A DNA stretch of 64,000 nucleotides from Ophiosphaerella korrae (GCA_028456385.1 JALNQF010000174.1:1-64000); one strand, 5' to 3'; positions 23,641-36,557 are shown, counted from the stretch's first letter. Made by a program: numbers and translations. Notes: a model not told the origin generated them from the sequence alone.

Positions 23641-24750
23641 CATAAATTCTCTCTATAGAATACTCTTTTTAAAATAGTTACTACTTGTAGTACTAAAGAA
23701 TTATCTACTTATATATAACTTACTCGCACTACGAACCTACTACTACTAAAAACTAGTAATCTAGATTCCCTAGAGACACGCTTACTAAATCTCCCTAAGG
23801 GACGAGAACTTAGCTAAGAGAACGGGTCGATTTCTAGTACAATTAATAACAATCAAGAGATTACTAACAAAGGACTAGGAAATAAGGCTTTATAGGAGAT
23901 TATCTAAGGAGAACAAGTAATCGCTGTTAAAGGACTAAAACAAGAGGTTACCTAAGGAGAACAAAAAATCGCTAGTAAGGGACTAGGAAACAAGGCTTTA
24001 TAGGAGACTATTTAGGAAGAATAAGCTAATACTATAGAGGTACTAGATATAAAGGATTTATTAACTAAGAATTAATAAGTAGAAACTATTGTAAAACAGA
24101 AACTTAGTACTCTAGATACAATACGTAAAAGAAAAAGCCTAGAAGTCGACCTTAGTTTAGGATCTACTTAACTTGCCTACACGTAGGGTGTTAAGGAAGT
24201 TATTATTATTAATAACAATAATAATTACAAGTTAAAAGATCTAAAGAGAGTTAGGTTTAAAATAGTTAATAATACAACTAACATTAACGAAAGAGATCTA
24301 TTAGAGAGGTTTCTAGAAATTATACAGCTACGTAAAATACTAGATTATGCGTTATCTAGCTAGCAACACTAGAATTTTCTAGGAATAGTTCTATAGGGGA
24401 CACCTAAATTTAAAAACAAATTAATAAAAGCTATAGAAGAATACGTCTTTAACTTCTAATGTAACTAGCTTGTAGTCTATACTATCCCTAACTTTAAGGA
24501 AATATAGAGAGTAAAATCTTTTTACTAACGTTTCTTATTATTTATTTAGGATATATCTAAAGACGAGACCTTTAATTATAGTACTATACACTATATTAAA
24601 GAAAAGTTCCTATCCCTAATAAAGAGAGCAATCCCTAGATTAGCTTTAGAACAATATATCTAAAAGCTAAGGAGATATATAGCTACGTTAGAAGGGCTTA
24701 CTAGTTATATAGCCGTATACGCTGTAATTAAGGTATATCTAGAGTAAGTT
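23641..24750 (+). pseudogene. Unidentified relic reading frame (about 370 codons)
   Basis: One phase-1 frame is followed throughout: KIVTTCSTKEL (about 23670), LPKGRELS (about 23790), an internally repeated Gln/Glu-rich stretch with two copies of KGLGNKALQE (about 23865 and 23970), IRKRKSLEVDLSLG (about 24121), LLERFLEIIQLRKILDYAL (24301) and LRRYIATLEGL (about 24670). TAA/TAG replace likely Gln codons. The protein would be hydrophilic with coiled-coil character. Its position just after the 102-bp repeats and TATA-like box would suit a gag-like first ORF, but no zinc knuckle or capsid motif was recognised. Function unknown. Confidence 0.5.
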
Positions 24751-24954
24751 GTTTTATAACTATTAGTATATAACAAGTTAAGCTAGAATTAAGTATAAAC
24801 GAATTGTATAATAAGTACTTAACATAGTTATTTATAACGTACGTAGCTTTAATATATAAGATTCTCTACCCTTCTAGTTACTTATCTTAGACGTTAGGAG
24901 CTAGAGTTTGTATTCGCTTTATACGTAGTTTAGTTTGTCCTCTAATTAAGCCTT

Positions 24955-25480
24955 AAAACGTTGTATTATTGTTACGCTTGTAGTCTATAAGCTCTTTTAG
25001 AGTCTTATTCGTCTTATACTAATTAGGTGCTATATCTAGATATATATAGTAATAGTCTTTTAGTTTATAACCCTTACTACAAGTATAGCATTATACTCTA
25101 TCTATTGCCTTAGTATCTAGGTTATACGGGCGTTTATTACTCCGTGTACGTTAATTACGAGGTAAGTTATAAGGATTGTAAGGAGTAAATATAAGGAGTT
25201 ATTATTTACTTTGTTACCTATTAACAAGTATTAGCACTTGCGTTTTTTTACTAGCCTAGTCTTATTACTATATACTAAACTTATTTCTTCTCTAGATTGT
25301 TTTATCTCCTTAGAACACTCCCTAAGTCTTTTTATATAAATATTTAGTTCTTCTATAATCTTTAAGTACTCTTCTTCTTTAAGCTCTTTAAGATAAATAG
25401 ATACCTAGATCCTATAATTATAACAGAGTGTCTAAGCCTTCTTAGAATTAATATCCCCTCGAAGATCTAAAGACTTTTAA
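24955..25480 (-). pseudogene. Retrotransposon gag relic with CCHC zinc knuckle
   Basis: On the minus strand one frame reads a Gln/Arg-rich linker and then CYTCSKGYKLKDY at about 25090-25050. This is a C-x2-C-x4-H-x4-C knuckle in which His and the last Cys became Tyr, both changes expected from RIP. It continues YIYLDIAP...LKELI, which matches the region after the knuckle in fungal copia gag. The knuckle would bind element RNA in the nucleocapsid. Upstream coding continues to higher coordinates, to about 25480 with confidence. No pol was found in the expected direction (below 24955), where the relic frame at 23.6-24.75 kb runs the other way, so this element is probably truncated. Confidence 0.55.
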
Positions 25481-27649
25481 AACGCTTAGAGAAAATTGTT
25501 AAATATAGTAATTCTAACTCTTTCCTCGCTCTACAATTCTAGCGCCGCCTATACTTACTTCTACTTATCTTAAATCTCGTATAATAGCTCTTTTATATAT
25601 TCTACTAATTTAACATCTTTATTATACCTACAATAAAGTTTATAGGCTATAAAGTGTTCCTTTCTACGCTACTCTTTAAAGTCTTCCTTATTAATAATAA
25701 TTAGGTTTATACTAGTTATACCAAGGTTATAAAACCTATTTTTAGCCTCTTTTTGTATACTTACTCGAGGAACTACTCTTAATACTTTTAGTCGTAGAAG
25801 AATTTCATTAATATCCTTATATTCTAATTATCGATTTCTTTTAGATATAGGTGCAGCCGCCTGTGCCCTTTAGTTAAGATACTACTCTAGCCTCGCTAGC
25901 TTAGGAGATAATCCTATTAATTCCTAGGAGGTAATTTTAATCTCTTTGTTTGTGTTACCTACAAAGATAGTTTTATTTATCTATGCTTAAGGTTCTGTGT
26001 ATATCGCTTAATAATCCTCGTCTTCGTTCCTTAGGTAGTCTAGTTTAAACTTAGAGTTATAGGAATCTAGAGATTCTACAGATTCTAGTAGTAAAGCAAT
26101 TAGTTTAGATACTCTATTACTTACCGCATCCTTACTTGTTTTTAAGTTCTAATAACTATAGCTAGTATCTCTAGATTTAAGTGTTAATTTTCTATATCTA
26201 GCCTTTTCGCAACCCTAATAGATATATATATTAATCTACTTAACATACTACCGACTTTATTCTATATAGATATCGTAGTACTAATCCTTGCAAGGGCCTT
26301 TACAATAAACTATAAATTTTAAACCTTAGCGATCCTCTAGGCCCCTATATATACAATACGTTTTCTTCTCCTTACTTACTACTCTATATTTAGGCAATAG
26401 TAGGGGCTTAGGTCCTAAAGTAGAAGGCTTAAGTATAACTTTCTAAGAAACATAGTTGTTGCCCTATAAAGAATATACGAGTTTCCTCTTAGGTACTCTT
26501 ATAATTTAGATAGTAGCTAAATCTAAGTAAGGCCTAAGTAAGGCTTAGAAGGTAATATGTAAAGAGTAATATATAATAACTAGGCGTGTAAAATGTAAAA
26601 TATACTTATAGATATAGTAAGAAGAATATAGGTTAGAGTGTGTAATACTATAATAAGGGAGTACCTACCTTTATATAGTACTTATAGCAATACTATAGAC
26701 TAATTTAACGCTAAATCCTATTTTAGTTTACTCTAGCTAGAACGCTTAACCTTTGCGCTTCTCGTACTAATACATCTCTACCTTTACCTAGCCTTATAGC
26801 TATTTTAAGACACTTGACGCTATAATAATACCTTACCCTTAGTTTACAAATTATTTAATAAGATAAGTTATATTAGAAGTACAAGCTAGACTCGCTACTA
26901 TAAGCACAAACCTATTACTACTAATACTTTTTACTAATATTCTGCAGCCTTTCTTAGCCTAGTTATACAAGTATTTAGCTCTAGCTTTAAGTCTAAAAGG
27001 GGAAGGCTCTTTATATATATAAATTACTAGTCGCCGTAGCTTCTTCGAGGCTTAGATACTATATAGGCTAATAGCAAAGCCTTATACAAAGTTCGTATTT
27101 ATAGTAATATATAGCTTAACTATTATTAAAAGATTAGCTCTAGGCTTATAGAGCCTACAAAGACTCTTACGCCTTACTACTATTTCCTAGCTAGTATCCC
27201 TAAGAGGCGTAGAAGTAGAGGTAGTATATCCTATCTAATTATACGGAGTAGATTGTCGATATTAGTAGCGTGCCGCTTAGCTTTAGCTCTTATTTAGAGG
27301 ATCTACAATACCCTATAAAAGTAGTAAAATCTACTAGCGTAGAAGATTAATTAGATTCTAATACTTCTTAATATCTCTTGCTATAGTAACTCTACTACTA
27401 TATAAGTTATAGATATTACCTCTCTTAGGCGTTAGCCCTATTAGATATAAGTTTATATAATTACTACTATTTTAAGTGTCTCTAGGGTTTTAGATAGGCT
27501 CCTATACTTTTTATATAAAGCGCATTTAGTTTACCTTATCCTTAGGGAAGTCTAAGTATATATAGAGGCTATAAGTACTTCTTTTAAGTAGCTCTATAAA
27601 GTTCTTCTACTTTATCTACCTATATATTATTAACACTATTTTAACTTTA
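25481..27649. other. RIP-mutated region, no gene identified
   Basis: Parts of 25480-26000 are fairly open on the minus strand and may be the N-terminal half of the gag relic. From about 26500 to 27000 the sequence looks non-coding, with a composition like an LTR or leader. Nothing between 27000 and 27640 could be named. Confidence 0.35.
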
Positions 27650-28690
27650 TTATATCTTATAATCTATTATCTTTAGTAAATTAACCTCTAACTAACGACG
27701 TACATTTACTATCTAAGTTAGATTCTATACTAATTAACAATAAAATAGTAATAGCTACGACAACTTCTAGTTATAAAACAGACGCAACCCTACCTATATA
27801 GATAGAGCTCGTTATAGAAAACTAAACAGAGTCTAAGTATTATCTAGATAAAGATAGCGTTACCGCGCCTAATAGCGAGGTTATAGATTTAATTAAGGAT
27901 TTAGATAAATATTACGAGAGGAGAGGTTACGTTATAGATAATAGGTCTAGAGAGACTAAGATAGGCAGAGATATAAACACTAACACTAATATTAATAAAG
28001 AAGATATAGACTAAGATAACACAAACGAAAATAAGTCTATTAGAACAAATATTAACAATATTAACACGGCTAATATAAACAATTGTAGCCTTTCTATCCT
28101 AATATTTAGTAGACGAGAATTCGATAAGCGTTAATAGAGTATTGTTCTACGCAAGTTTTATAAATTTTAAAGTTAGTAGATAAGGTTCTAGTATATATAT
28201 TACGTCTACGAGTAGCCTAGTATAGCAGAGTTCTATAAGTTAGTAAAGATAGAGCTTAAGAATATAGAAGAGACTTAGAGATTCAACCTAAAATTTATAC
28301 TTAGCTTATAAATAAAGTCGAAATCCCTCTTTAAAGAACTAAAGGAAAATTTAATAAAGGATTACCTCGCAAGATATATAGTAGAAAAGTTTGTAGAGTT
28401 ACTAGTAAACTTTTAAAGTAAGCTATTTATTCTAAGTACAAGTACGAACTATATATAGCGACGCAACTAGGTATAATAAAAAGTAAAGTAGTTGTATTAC
28501 GTTAAGGCTTATTTAGATTACTAAATAGCTGTTTCTTCTAGAGTAGATACAAATTAAATTAAGGTTTACAATAATTACGATATTATTTACCTCTTACTAT
28601 CTTAAACAAACTTAAAGTGCTATAAAGCCTCCCCCTCCTCTAGTTCTATAAGGTTTAGATATTAATAGTAGGTACTACTAAGGGAAAGTA
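27650..28690 (+). pseudogene. Unidentified relic reading frame (about 345 codons)
   Basis: A phase-1 frame is open apart from TAA/TAG codons. Check points are IKDLDKYYERRGYV (about 27894), an Asn/Thr-rich low-complexity stretch (NTNTNINKEDID, about 27975), SRREFDKR (28108), FKELKENLIKDYL (about 28330) and YVKAYLDY (about 28495). The first half is acidic and Asn-rich, the second half helical and basic. The family is not recognised. It ends where a minus-strand relic frame begins, so the two are convergent. Confidence 0.5.
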
Positions 28691-28699
28691 GTAACGTTA

Positions 28700-29060
28700 T
28701 ATCTTAAGTAAAAGAAAGAGACGTAGCTAATAGTAACTAATATAGTTAGCTTCGCTTGCAATTACTACTAGCTTAACCTATATATTACTAGTAATAGTAA
28801 AGCTTAGATATAACAAGATCTAATTCCTCTTTTAGCTTTACGTTTTCCGCCTTATATTTATTAAGTACAACATACGCTACCTAGTACGTAGCTTACTAAT
28901 AGTTTAGATCTCCTAAGAGCTTCCCTACTTAAGCTTCTAACTTACTTTAGTAGTTATATTTAGCACTAAGCTTACTTTAAGAATAGCTATACGCCTATAT
29001 TTCCTATTTAAGAACTTATAACAATTATAAGTAAAGGTTTAGCTATAGATATCCTAGAGC
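28700..29060 (-). pseudogene. Relic minus-strand frame with coiled-coil character
   Basis: One minus-strand frame reads SKLEAQVGKLLGDL, then VLNKYKAENVKLKEELD, with TAA/TAG where Gln would fit (one such stop is read as Q in the first motif). The heptad-like spacing suggests a coiled coil. The stretch is cut by element B at 29155. The family is not recognised. In several fungal DNA transposases a coiled coil of this kind is at the C-terminus, but nothing else supports that here. Confidence 0.4.
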
Positions 29061-29154
29061 TAATTTTGTTAGATCTTCTAGTAGGGCTAGCTAAGTTAAG
29101 GCGTAGTTAGTTTCTACTAAGCAATACCCTATAGCTAGCTATACGTAGCTAATT

Positions 29155-29615
29155 TGTAATAGGCCTCTTGTCGTTAACTATAGGTACCTATCTTAGAAGG
29201 GTTAGTAGATTATAAAGTAATAACAAAAGTTTGTATAGAGATCTATAATAACTATAAATAATAGAAGATATTTTACAACTATCTTGTATTAGCGTTTTAT
29301 AGTTAAAGGATTAAATTGCTAATACTATCCTAATAATACGCATTACTACTAACTATATAGTAATAATATCTTAGTAGCTTTATTACTTTATATTTACTAA
29401 GATCGCGAATTTACAAATTTGTTATATAATAGCTTCGTAGCTTTATATTTGCTAAGATTGCAAATTTACGAATCTATTACGTATCTATATTGTAGTTAGC
29501 TTTCTAATTAAACTTATTATCCTATAGGTTGTTACCCTACTTATCCTATACTTTGTTAGTAGCTAAGCGTAGACTAATTAGTTCTATCTTAGTTTCCCTT
29601 ATTACTACTATAATA
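29155..29615 (-). repeat. chromovirus B 3' LTR (left, 461 bp)
   Basis: It begins TGTAATAGG and ends CTATAATA. Compared with the right LTR, most differences are T or A here for C or G there. It contains two copies of a module with 'aagatcgcgaatttac' (about 60 bp apart). Confidence 0.9.
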
Positions 29616-30291
29616 CTATTCCCTCTTCTACGCGGTCCCTTATTTCTCTATACTAGTACTAAGGTTATTAATCCTATTTCTTTATTAATCCTTAGTTCTT
29701 TATTACTCTCTATACTATCTTAGTCTTATTGTAATAAACTTCTCCTTGTAGCTTGTATTGTTTATAACAAGGTTAAGATATTCCTATATTATTATTATGC
29801 TAAATTAGGTCTTACTTGTCTTATATCTTTAAAGGATAGTAAATACTATAACAAGTGTATTCTTGCTAATATCTAGTATAAGTATATTTCCTCTAGGGTT
29901 TCGCTTATAGAGTGTAAGTATTTAATTTCTATATAGTCTCTTTCTACTAAGTTGTGTAGGGTAAGCTATTAATAGAGCTTAAGCGTAATTATTGTTATAG
30001 CTTACTACTACTAAGGCTAAGCGCGAGTTAACTCTTTATAAGCTAGTAGAGCTTTATTCCTATATTAAGCGTCTTTAGAAGATAAAGGCTTATAATAACG
30101 CTAAGTCGTCTAAATAGTCTCGTGCCTTAGAGGCTAAATTAGATTTAGATAATATAGTAGAGGTTGCTCTAGCTCCTATTACATTAGGCGCTCTTATTAC
30201 CTCTCTATCTAGTAATAGTATTGTTAGTTTTCTTAATTTACTACTAGGCGTTCTAGAGGGTTTTAACTTTAGAAGTCCTCTAGTTTCTTAA
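29616..30291 (+). pseudogene. Antisense ORF at the 3' end of chromovirus B
   Basis: A plus-strand frame, opposite to gag-pol, reads AKLGLTCLISLKDSK (about 29798) with further Cys positions spaced like a zinc-binding domain. Some of these became Tyr, as expected from TGT to TAT changes. It ends with an LLLGVLEGFNFRSPLVS tail and stop at 30289-30291. The same tail and the upstream block occur antisense at the same place in C, D and E. It overlaps or abuts the end of pol tail to tail. It may encode a small zinc-binding protein, but that is inferred from relics only. Confidence 0.5.
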
Positions 30292-30299
30292 GGTAATTA

Positions 30300-33200
30300 A
30301 GGTTATCTTCTAGTTCTTATATTTCTTCTTATAGTTATCCTTTTTCGTCTATACCTATCTATTTTACTAGATAGTAGTTCCTACTGTTATAGAACTAGTG
30401 TGCTAAGATTTCTTTTACTTCCTATTCTTCTTATTCTCTATACGTATCTACTTTGTATACTAGTAGTTCTACGTTTTGTAGTACTATCTTGAGTAGTACT
30501 ACGTAGAAAGTTAAGTATATCCTTATTTTATTTAGTAGCTTTAGTTTAAATATAACTAGCGTAACTTCTTTCTTAATTTTGTATAGTCCTATCTTAACGT
30601 AGTCTAGTTTTAGGCTTAGTCTCTTACTCTTAATATTTTTCTATACTAACTATACTTTTTCTCTCTTTCTAAATTAGGGTCCCTCTTTATATTTCCTATT
30701 GTAATACTTTACTATTCGATTATATAGGAATTCTACATCCTATCTTAGTTACTTGTGTATATCTTTAAGTCTATTAGCAAAGTTTTCTCCTCTTAGAGAC
30801 TAAGATATTTCTAGTCTTAGTATTCTATATATACTAGGGTTAAATCTGTAGTTTGTAAAGAAAGGTAATACTCCTATTATTTTATTCTTTACGCTGTTAA
30901 ATACTAACTATACTATAGGTAGTAGCTATACCTAGTTATTCTAGTTATAATTAAGGTAGTATCTTAAGTATTGTTCTACTATTTAATTTATGCGTTCTAA
31001 TTATCTATCTATCTATAGGTAGTATACTGTTAATATTATATGTTTAATTCCTAATTGTACTATTATTGTTCCCTATAGTTTTAATATAAATCTTACGTCT
31101 CTATCTATTATAATCTTGTCTAGTAGTCTGTGTTAGCTAATTATAGTTCCTAGAACCTAGTATACTATAACTTCTATTCTACTTTTCTCCTTATATAGTC
31201 TAAAATATAAGTACTTTGTAAGTTTATCTACTATTATTAGGATTCTGTCGTACTTAACTCCTAATATTAGGTCTTTTAACTTAGGTAGTTTTGTAATAAA
31301 ATCTATTGTAATAACTCTCTATAGTTATTCTAGTACTTCTACTAGTTATAACTTTCTATATAGTGTATACCTACTATACTTATTTCTTTAGCATTCTATA
31401 CAATCTCGTAGTACTTCTATTACTAGTTGTCTTACTCTTAGGATATAGTAATCTCTTAGCAGTCTATCTAGTATTTTGTTAATTCCTTAATATCTATATA
31501 CTAGTAGTTTATAGAACTATCGTATAAATTCTCTTTATATTCTTCCTAGAATGTACGTTCTTCTATAGGCTTTTACAAGACTTTCTTTAATCTTAAGTTT
31601 CTTTATTTCTTTAGGGGCTTTTCTTGTTTCTTTACAAATCTATTTATCTAGCTCGCTACTCTTTCTTTTAAGTGTTGCGGCTATTTTAGGTATGTTTAGG
31701 ACTAAATGTCCTTCTTTGTTCTTAATTAGAACTATACTAGTAGCGCTTACTTCTTCTTGTAAGTCTAGTCTTCTACTAAGGGTGTCTGCAAATTAGTTAT
31801 CTTTCTCTTTTATATATATTATTTCTATATTAAATGTTAATAGAAACTCCTACTATCTTGTATAGCGTTGTAATAGTTCTTTGTTTATTATAAATCCTAT
31901 AAGGTTCTTGTAGTCTATATAGACCTTTGTCTAGTATTTTGCTCCTTGTAAATATACTCTCTATTGTTTAAATGCTTTGTATATTACTAGCATCTCTTTG
32001 TCGTAGATTAGATAGTTAAGCTCTACTAGCTTTATTTTCTTAGAAAAGTATTTAACTAAATACTCTTTATTAGTTTCTAGATCTTCTTGTATTAGTGCTA
32101 TTCTATAGACAGAGTTAGACGCGTCTGTCTTTACTACTGCTAGTAGGTCTAGGTTATACATTCTAATAACTAGGTTTTCTATAAACTTTCTTTTAATTTT
32201 CTTAAATACTTTATTACATTCTCTCGTCTACTTAAATAGCGTATCCTTTTTTATAAGTCTAGTTATTAGTTCTATATCTTCTAACTATCCTATTATTAAC
32301 TTTTTGTAAAAGTTAGCTAACCTATAAAATTGTTATACCTCTTTTAGGTTTTTTAGTATTAGCTATTCGTTAATTAATCTAATCTTCTCTAGGTCGATCT
32401 TAATTTTTCCTAGTTTAATAATAAATCTAAGGAAGTCTATTTCCTTTATATAAAATTCGCATTTTCTTATTTTTAGGAATAGTTTATTTTCTACTAGTTT
32501 TTCTAGTGCTTTGTATACGTGTTGTACGTGTTCTTCCTCTATTTCTAAAAATATAAGGATGTTATCTAGGTATATAAATATAAATACGTCTAAGTACTCT
32601 CTTAGTACTATATTAATCCTTTCTTAGAATGCTGCTAGTGCGTTTGTTAAGCTAAATAGCATAACTAGATATTTATATAGTCTATACTGTGTTCTAAACG
32701 CTATCTTCTATTTGTTTCCTTTTTTAATTCTAATCTAGTAGTACGCGTTCTAAATGTCTAGTTTTGTAAAGATTCTTGCTCTTCGTAATCTATCTTATAT
32801 TTTGTCTATTTGTAGTAATAGGTATTAGTTCTTGTTTGTAATTACGTTAGTTTTCCTAAAATCTACGTAGAGTCTCTTGTCGCTCGTTCCTTTTTTATCT
32901 ACGAATATAAGTCCGTGCACTACTAAGGATTTAGATTCCCTTATCTATCCCTTTTTTATTACTTTCTAGATAAATGTTCGTTTGATTTTTAATTCCTCTT
33001 CTATTTTCTAGTAGACTAGGCTCTATCCTACGTCTTTGCCTTCTACTAGTTCTATCGCTAGGTCCTATAGTTAATATTCTAGAAGGTAATCTTTAGGTTC
33101 TATAAGTTGTTTTTCCTATTTCTTATACTCTTTAGGGAATTCTCCTTTATAAGTGTTTATGTTAGCTTTTAACGTGTCTATTCTATAGTAGTTAATTTTT

Positions 33201-35740
33201 CCTATTCTCTAATCAATCTGTAGGTTAGTTATTTGTAACTATAGTATTCCTAGTATTATATCTTATTTGTTATTAATTATCGTTATATCTATAACTATGT
33301 TCTTAATTGTTATTCCTTCTAGTTTTAATATAGAGGGAACTGTTTTAAATCTAATAGGTTCTTAGAATAGTTTTCCTTTAATCGTGCTTAATTGTTAAGG
33401 ATATTTCTTTGTTGTGTACCTTATTCCTTGTATTTCTACAAACTTCTTTAATATAAAGTTTCTCGTAGCTCTACTATTAATTATTAATCGTACTTTTCTT
33501 TCCTAGTAAGTACCTGTTTTTGTAATATATAGGCCTCCTACGCCTTCTAGCTATTCTTACTTAGGCTTCTTTGCAAACTGTCTGTCTTTCTTAGGCTATA
33601 AGCTTACTTTAAGCTTGTATTCTTTATATTTTAAGTATTTGTTGTATATACACTTGTACTATAGTCCTCCTTAGACGTATTTTTTAGATAGTTTTAGACT
33701 AGGTCTTACTACTACGTATCTATCTTCTAGGATTATTTCCTATCCTTAGATGTCTTCTACTAGGATTACTCTTATATAGTTATAGCCTCTTCTCTTTATA
33801 AGCTATATATTGTTGTTTGCTTTAGAGTTTCTATATATAATGTAATTCCTGTCTAGGTATAATATCTATAATACTTTAAAGTGTACTAGATATTTTAGAT
33901 CTATTAGTTTGTTATCCCCTTCCTAGTACTTATCTCTTCTAGGTGTGTCTATTGTTAGGATATAGTACACTACTAGTACTCTTAGTGTGTAGGCTTTGTT
34001 AATCTATTGTGTTTTTCTTATAAGGTACTACTATTCTTTTTGTGTAGGTATTCTTCTTACTATAACTATATATTACTTTATCTATTCTTAAAATAGTGTA
34101 AACTTTATTTCCTTAGGATTGCGTTCTTTCTAGTCTTTGTACGCTTCCTCTATACTTATAACTATTAAGTATATTTAAACAAATCTCTATTCTTTATCTT
34201 GTTCTTCTATATCTATCGTTGTACAGCCGTCGTAGCTATGTATATCTAGCTAGGCATATTCTATACCTCTTATACTAACTTATCTTTTACTTTCTTATAG
34301 TTCTTTAGAGGAAGCTGTAGTAGTCTCTTTATCTAGTACTCGTTCTTTAGCCTAGATTAATAGGGTCTAGGGTTCTTCTCCTTCTAAATCTTCTGTTAGT
34401 AGGTCTATTACATAGGCTGTCTCTTCTAGCTATACTTTTATTCTACTTTCTTTTATTATAGCTACTCTATGTTTCTATTTCTATAGGAACTATACTACTC
34501 CCTATTTACTAGAAAGATGTGTATAGCAGTTATTGTTATAACAAAAGGTCTAATAGAGTATTGCATGTTATACTTCTTTGCTCCCTACTACCTTCTCCTA
34601 AGGTTTAGCTTGTGCTTTTAGTACTTCTTTCTTGTTCTTAGTTGTTTTTAATTAAGTTTCCTTGTCTTTTCTTAGGTCCTTACTTCTATAGTCTTTTACA
34701 AAGTGTCCTAGTTTCCTGCATTTATAGTATGCTGTATCCCTTTTCTTTTATAATTAGCAGTCTTTCGCGTAGTAGCTTTTCTTACTACAGTTAAAGCACG
34801 TAAAGTTTTTGTTCCCCTTCCTCTTCTTGTCCTTATTAGCGTCGAGGATTATAGGGTCTCCCTTATCCTAATTCTAAGTATAACCTCTATACTTGTTCTT
34901 CTTCTATTCTCGAAGATTATTGTTAATTTATATTACCTATTGTTTTAAGGCTTCTAGCGTTTGGGGTTTTTCTATATAAATTATTTTGTATTAGATTTTC
35001 GAGTTTAGTCCTTATTTAAATTATAACATTAAGGCTAACTTATTCTACTCTGTATTTTGCAATAGTTATTTAAACTATAATATGTACTTTAGAACACTCT
35101 AGCTTTGTATAAGCTTTTCTAGCTATTCTTTAGCTTGTTAGGTAACGTCTATATCTTTAAATACTACTCTTATTTGTCTAGTAAAGTATTTGTAACTTCT
35201 AAAGATAGCTCTTGTTTTGTCCTTTTAGGTTATTAGAGCGTATATCGTATAGTCTATCTAGTAGGGTTTAAACTATCTTATTACATTTTCTTTAAGATAC
35301 ATTCTAATATATATTACCTTCTTTTCTTCTGTATTAAAGTATAGTGCTTATACGTCTATCTAGAGTTGTACTAAAGCTATAAAGGGTCTTAGTTTTTCCC
35401 TTATTCTATCAAACTTCTTAAGGACAGGTATCTTAGGTAGTTTTTTTGTTGCACTTATTTTTAGTCGTTAGGTAATTAATTCTATCTAGTTCTAGCCTTC
35501 GATAATAGCTTTGATTTGTACTTCGTTCTATTTTAAATAGTCTTGTAGTTCCTTGTTCTACGTTTCTAGTGCTTCGATTACTATCTTTATATCCTCTTTG
35601 TTGTTAATTAGTTTGTTTATGCGATCCTTGATCGTTTCTTATATAGTGCTGTCTAACTTATAACTACTCCTAGGGGCTTTACTTGTTAAGCTTTCTACTA
35701 TCGTGTTAGCTAGACTGCGCGCTACTTACGCTTCGCTTCT
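30300..35740 (-). pseudogene. gag-pol relic of chromovirus B
   Basis: Order on the minus strand: gag (35740 to about 34900), zinc knuckles near 34810-34690, protease with its DSGA box changed to NSRA near 33490-33460, RT with YLDNILIF near 32590-32555 (second catalytic Asp lost), RNase H (32161-31961, an uninterrupted stretch with KTDAS and ELNYLIYDKEMLVI), integrase (about 31450-30600) and a C-terminal chromodomain (about 30480-30350). The polyprotein would copy and integrate the element, with the chromodomain directing it to histone-marked heterochromatin. Stops are frequent, so it cannot be expressed as a whole. Confidence 0.85.
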
Positions 35741-35762
35741 CGCAATAACTAAATCGGTAAGG

Positions 35763-36223
35763 TGTAACAGGCCTCCTGTCGTTAACTATAGGTACCTATC
35801 TTAGAAGAGTTAGTAGATTGTAAGGTAATAACAAAAGTTTGTGTAGGGATCTACAATAACTATAAATAATAGAAGATGTTTTACAACTGTCTTGTATTAG
35901 CGTTCTGTAGTTAAAGGATTAAATTGCTAATACTATCCTAACAATGCGCATTGCTACTAACTATATAGTAATAATATCTTAGCGGCTTTGTTACTTCGTA
36001 TTTACCAAGATCGCGAATTTACAAATTCGTCACATAATAGCTTCGTAGCTTCGTGTTTGCCAAGATCGCGAATTTACAAATCTGTTACGTATCTATGTTG
36101 TAGTTAGCTTCCTAATCAAACTCGTTGTCCTATAGGTTGTTACCCTGCTTATCCTATGCTTTGTCAGCAGCTAAGCGTAGACTAATTAGTTCTATCTTAG
36201 TTTCCCTTGTTACTGCTGTAACA
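35763..36223 (-). repeat. chromovirus B 5' LTR (right, 461 bp)
   Basis: It begins TGTAACAGG and ends GCTGTAACA, so the termini are close to the unmutated state. It keeps many CpG, CpA and TpG dinucleotides that are TpA in the left LTR. Confidence 0.9.
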
Positions 36224-36557
36224 AGGAGACTACATATAACTAGGACACCTAGGCTAATCTATAATCTATAGACTCTTAGCGGCTATAGATTATAGATTAG
36301 GATAATCTATAATCTATTTATCTTAGCAACTATAGATTATAGATTACGACGAGTATATAGTTAGTAAGATACGTATTATTAGGATAGTATTAGCAATTCA
36401 ATCCTTTAACTACAGAACGCTAATACAAGATAGTTGCAAAACATCTTCTATTGTTTATAGTTATTATAGATTACCCCTAAGCTTTCACTATTACCTCGTG
36501 ATCTACTAACCCCCTTTAAGATAGGCACCTATAGTCGACGACAGGAGGCCCGTTACA
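36208..36557 (+). repeat. Solo LTR (about 350 bp), C/E-type, plus orientation
   Basis: It starts TGTTACTGC, overlapping the last 16 bases of B's right LTR in a near-palindrome, and ends CCGTTACA. Its interior has the paired 'aatctataatctata' and 'tatagattatagatt' arms found in the LTRs of C, E and F. Relative to those it lacks about 80 bases near the 5' end. No internal element sequence follows. Instead a transposase reading frame begins directly. Confidence 0.8.

Larger units (their letters stand above)
29155..36223 (-). mobile_element. Ty3/gypsy chromovirus B, full length (7069 bp)
   Basis: Both LTRs are exactly 461 bp. Between them, on the minus strand from right to left, lie gag, protease, RT, RNase H, integrase and chromodomain. 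An antisense frame lies next to the left LTR. Five-base flanks (taatt and aggag) do not match, unlike those of C and E, and the right LTR abuts another LTR head to head. B therefore did not arrive by a simple insertion at its present borders, or has been rearranged since. RIP load falls toward the right end, near the gene island. Confidence 0.9.

Noticed and set aside
29529..29723. 64-codon plus-strand frame starting inside B's left LTR
   Set aside because: It starts at a TTG within LTR sequence and is not kept in the other elements. The conserved antisense frame lies further right in a different phase.
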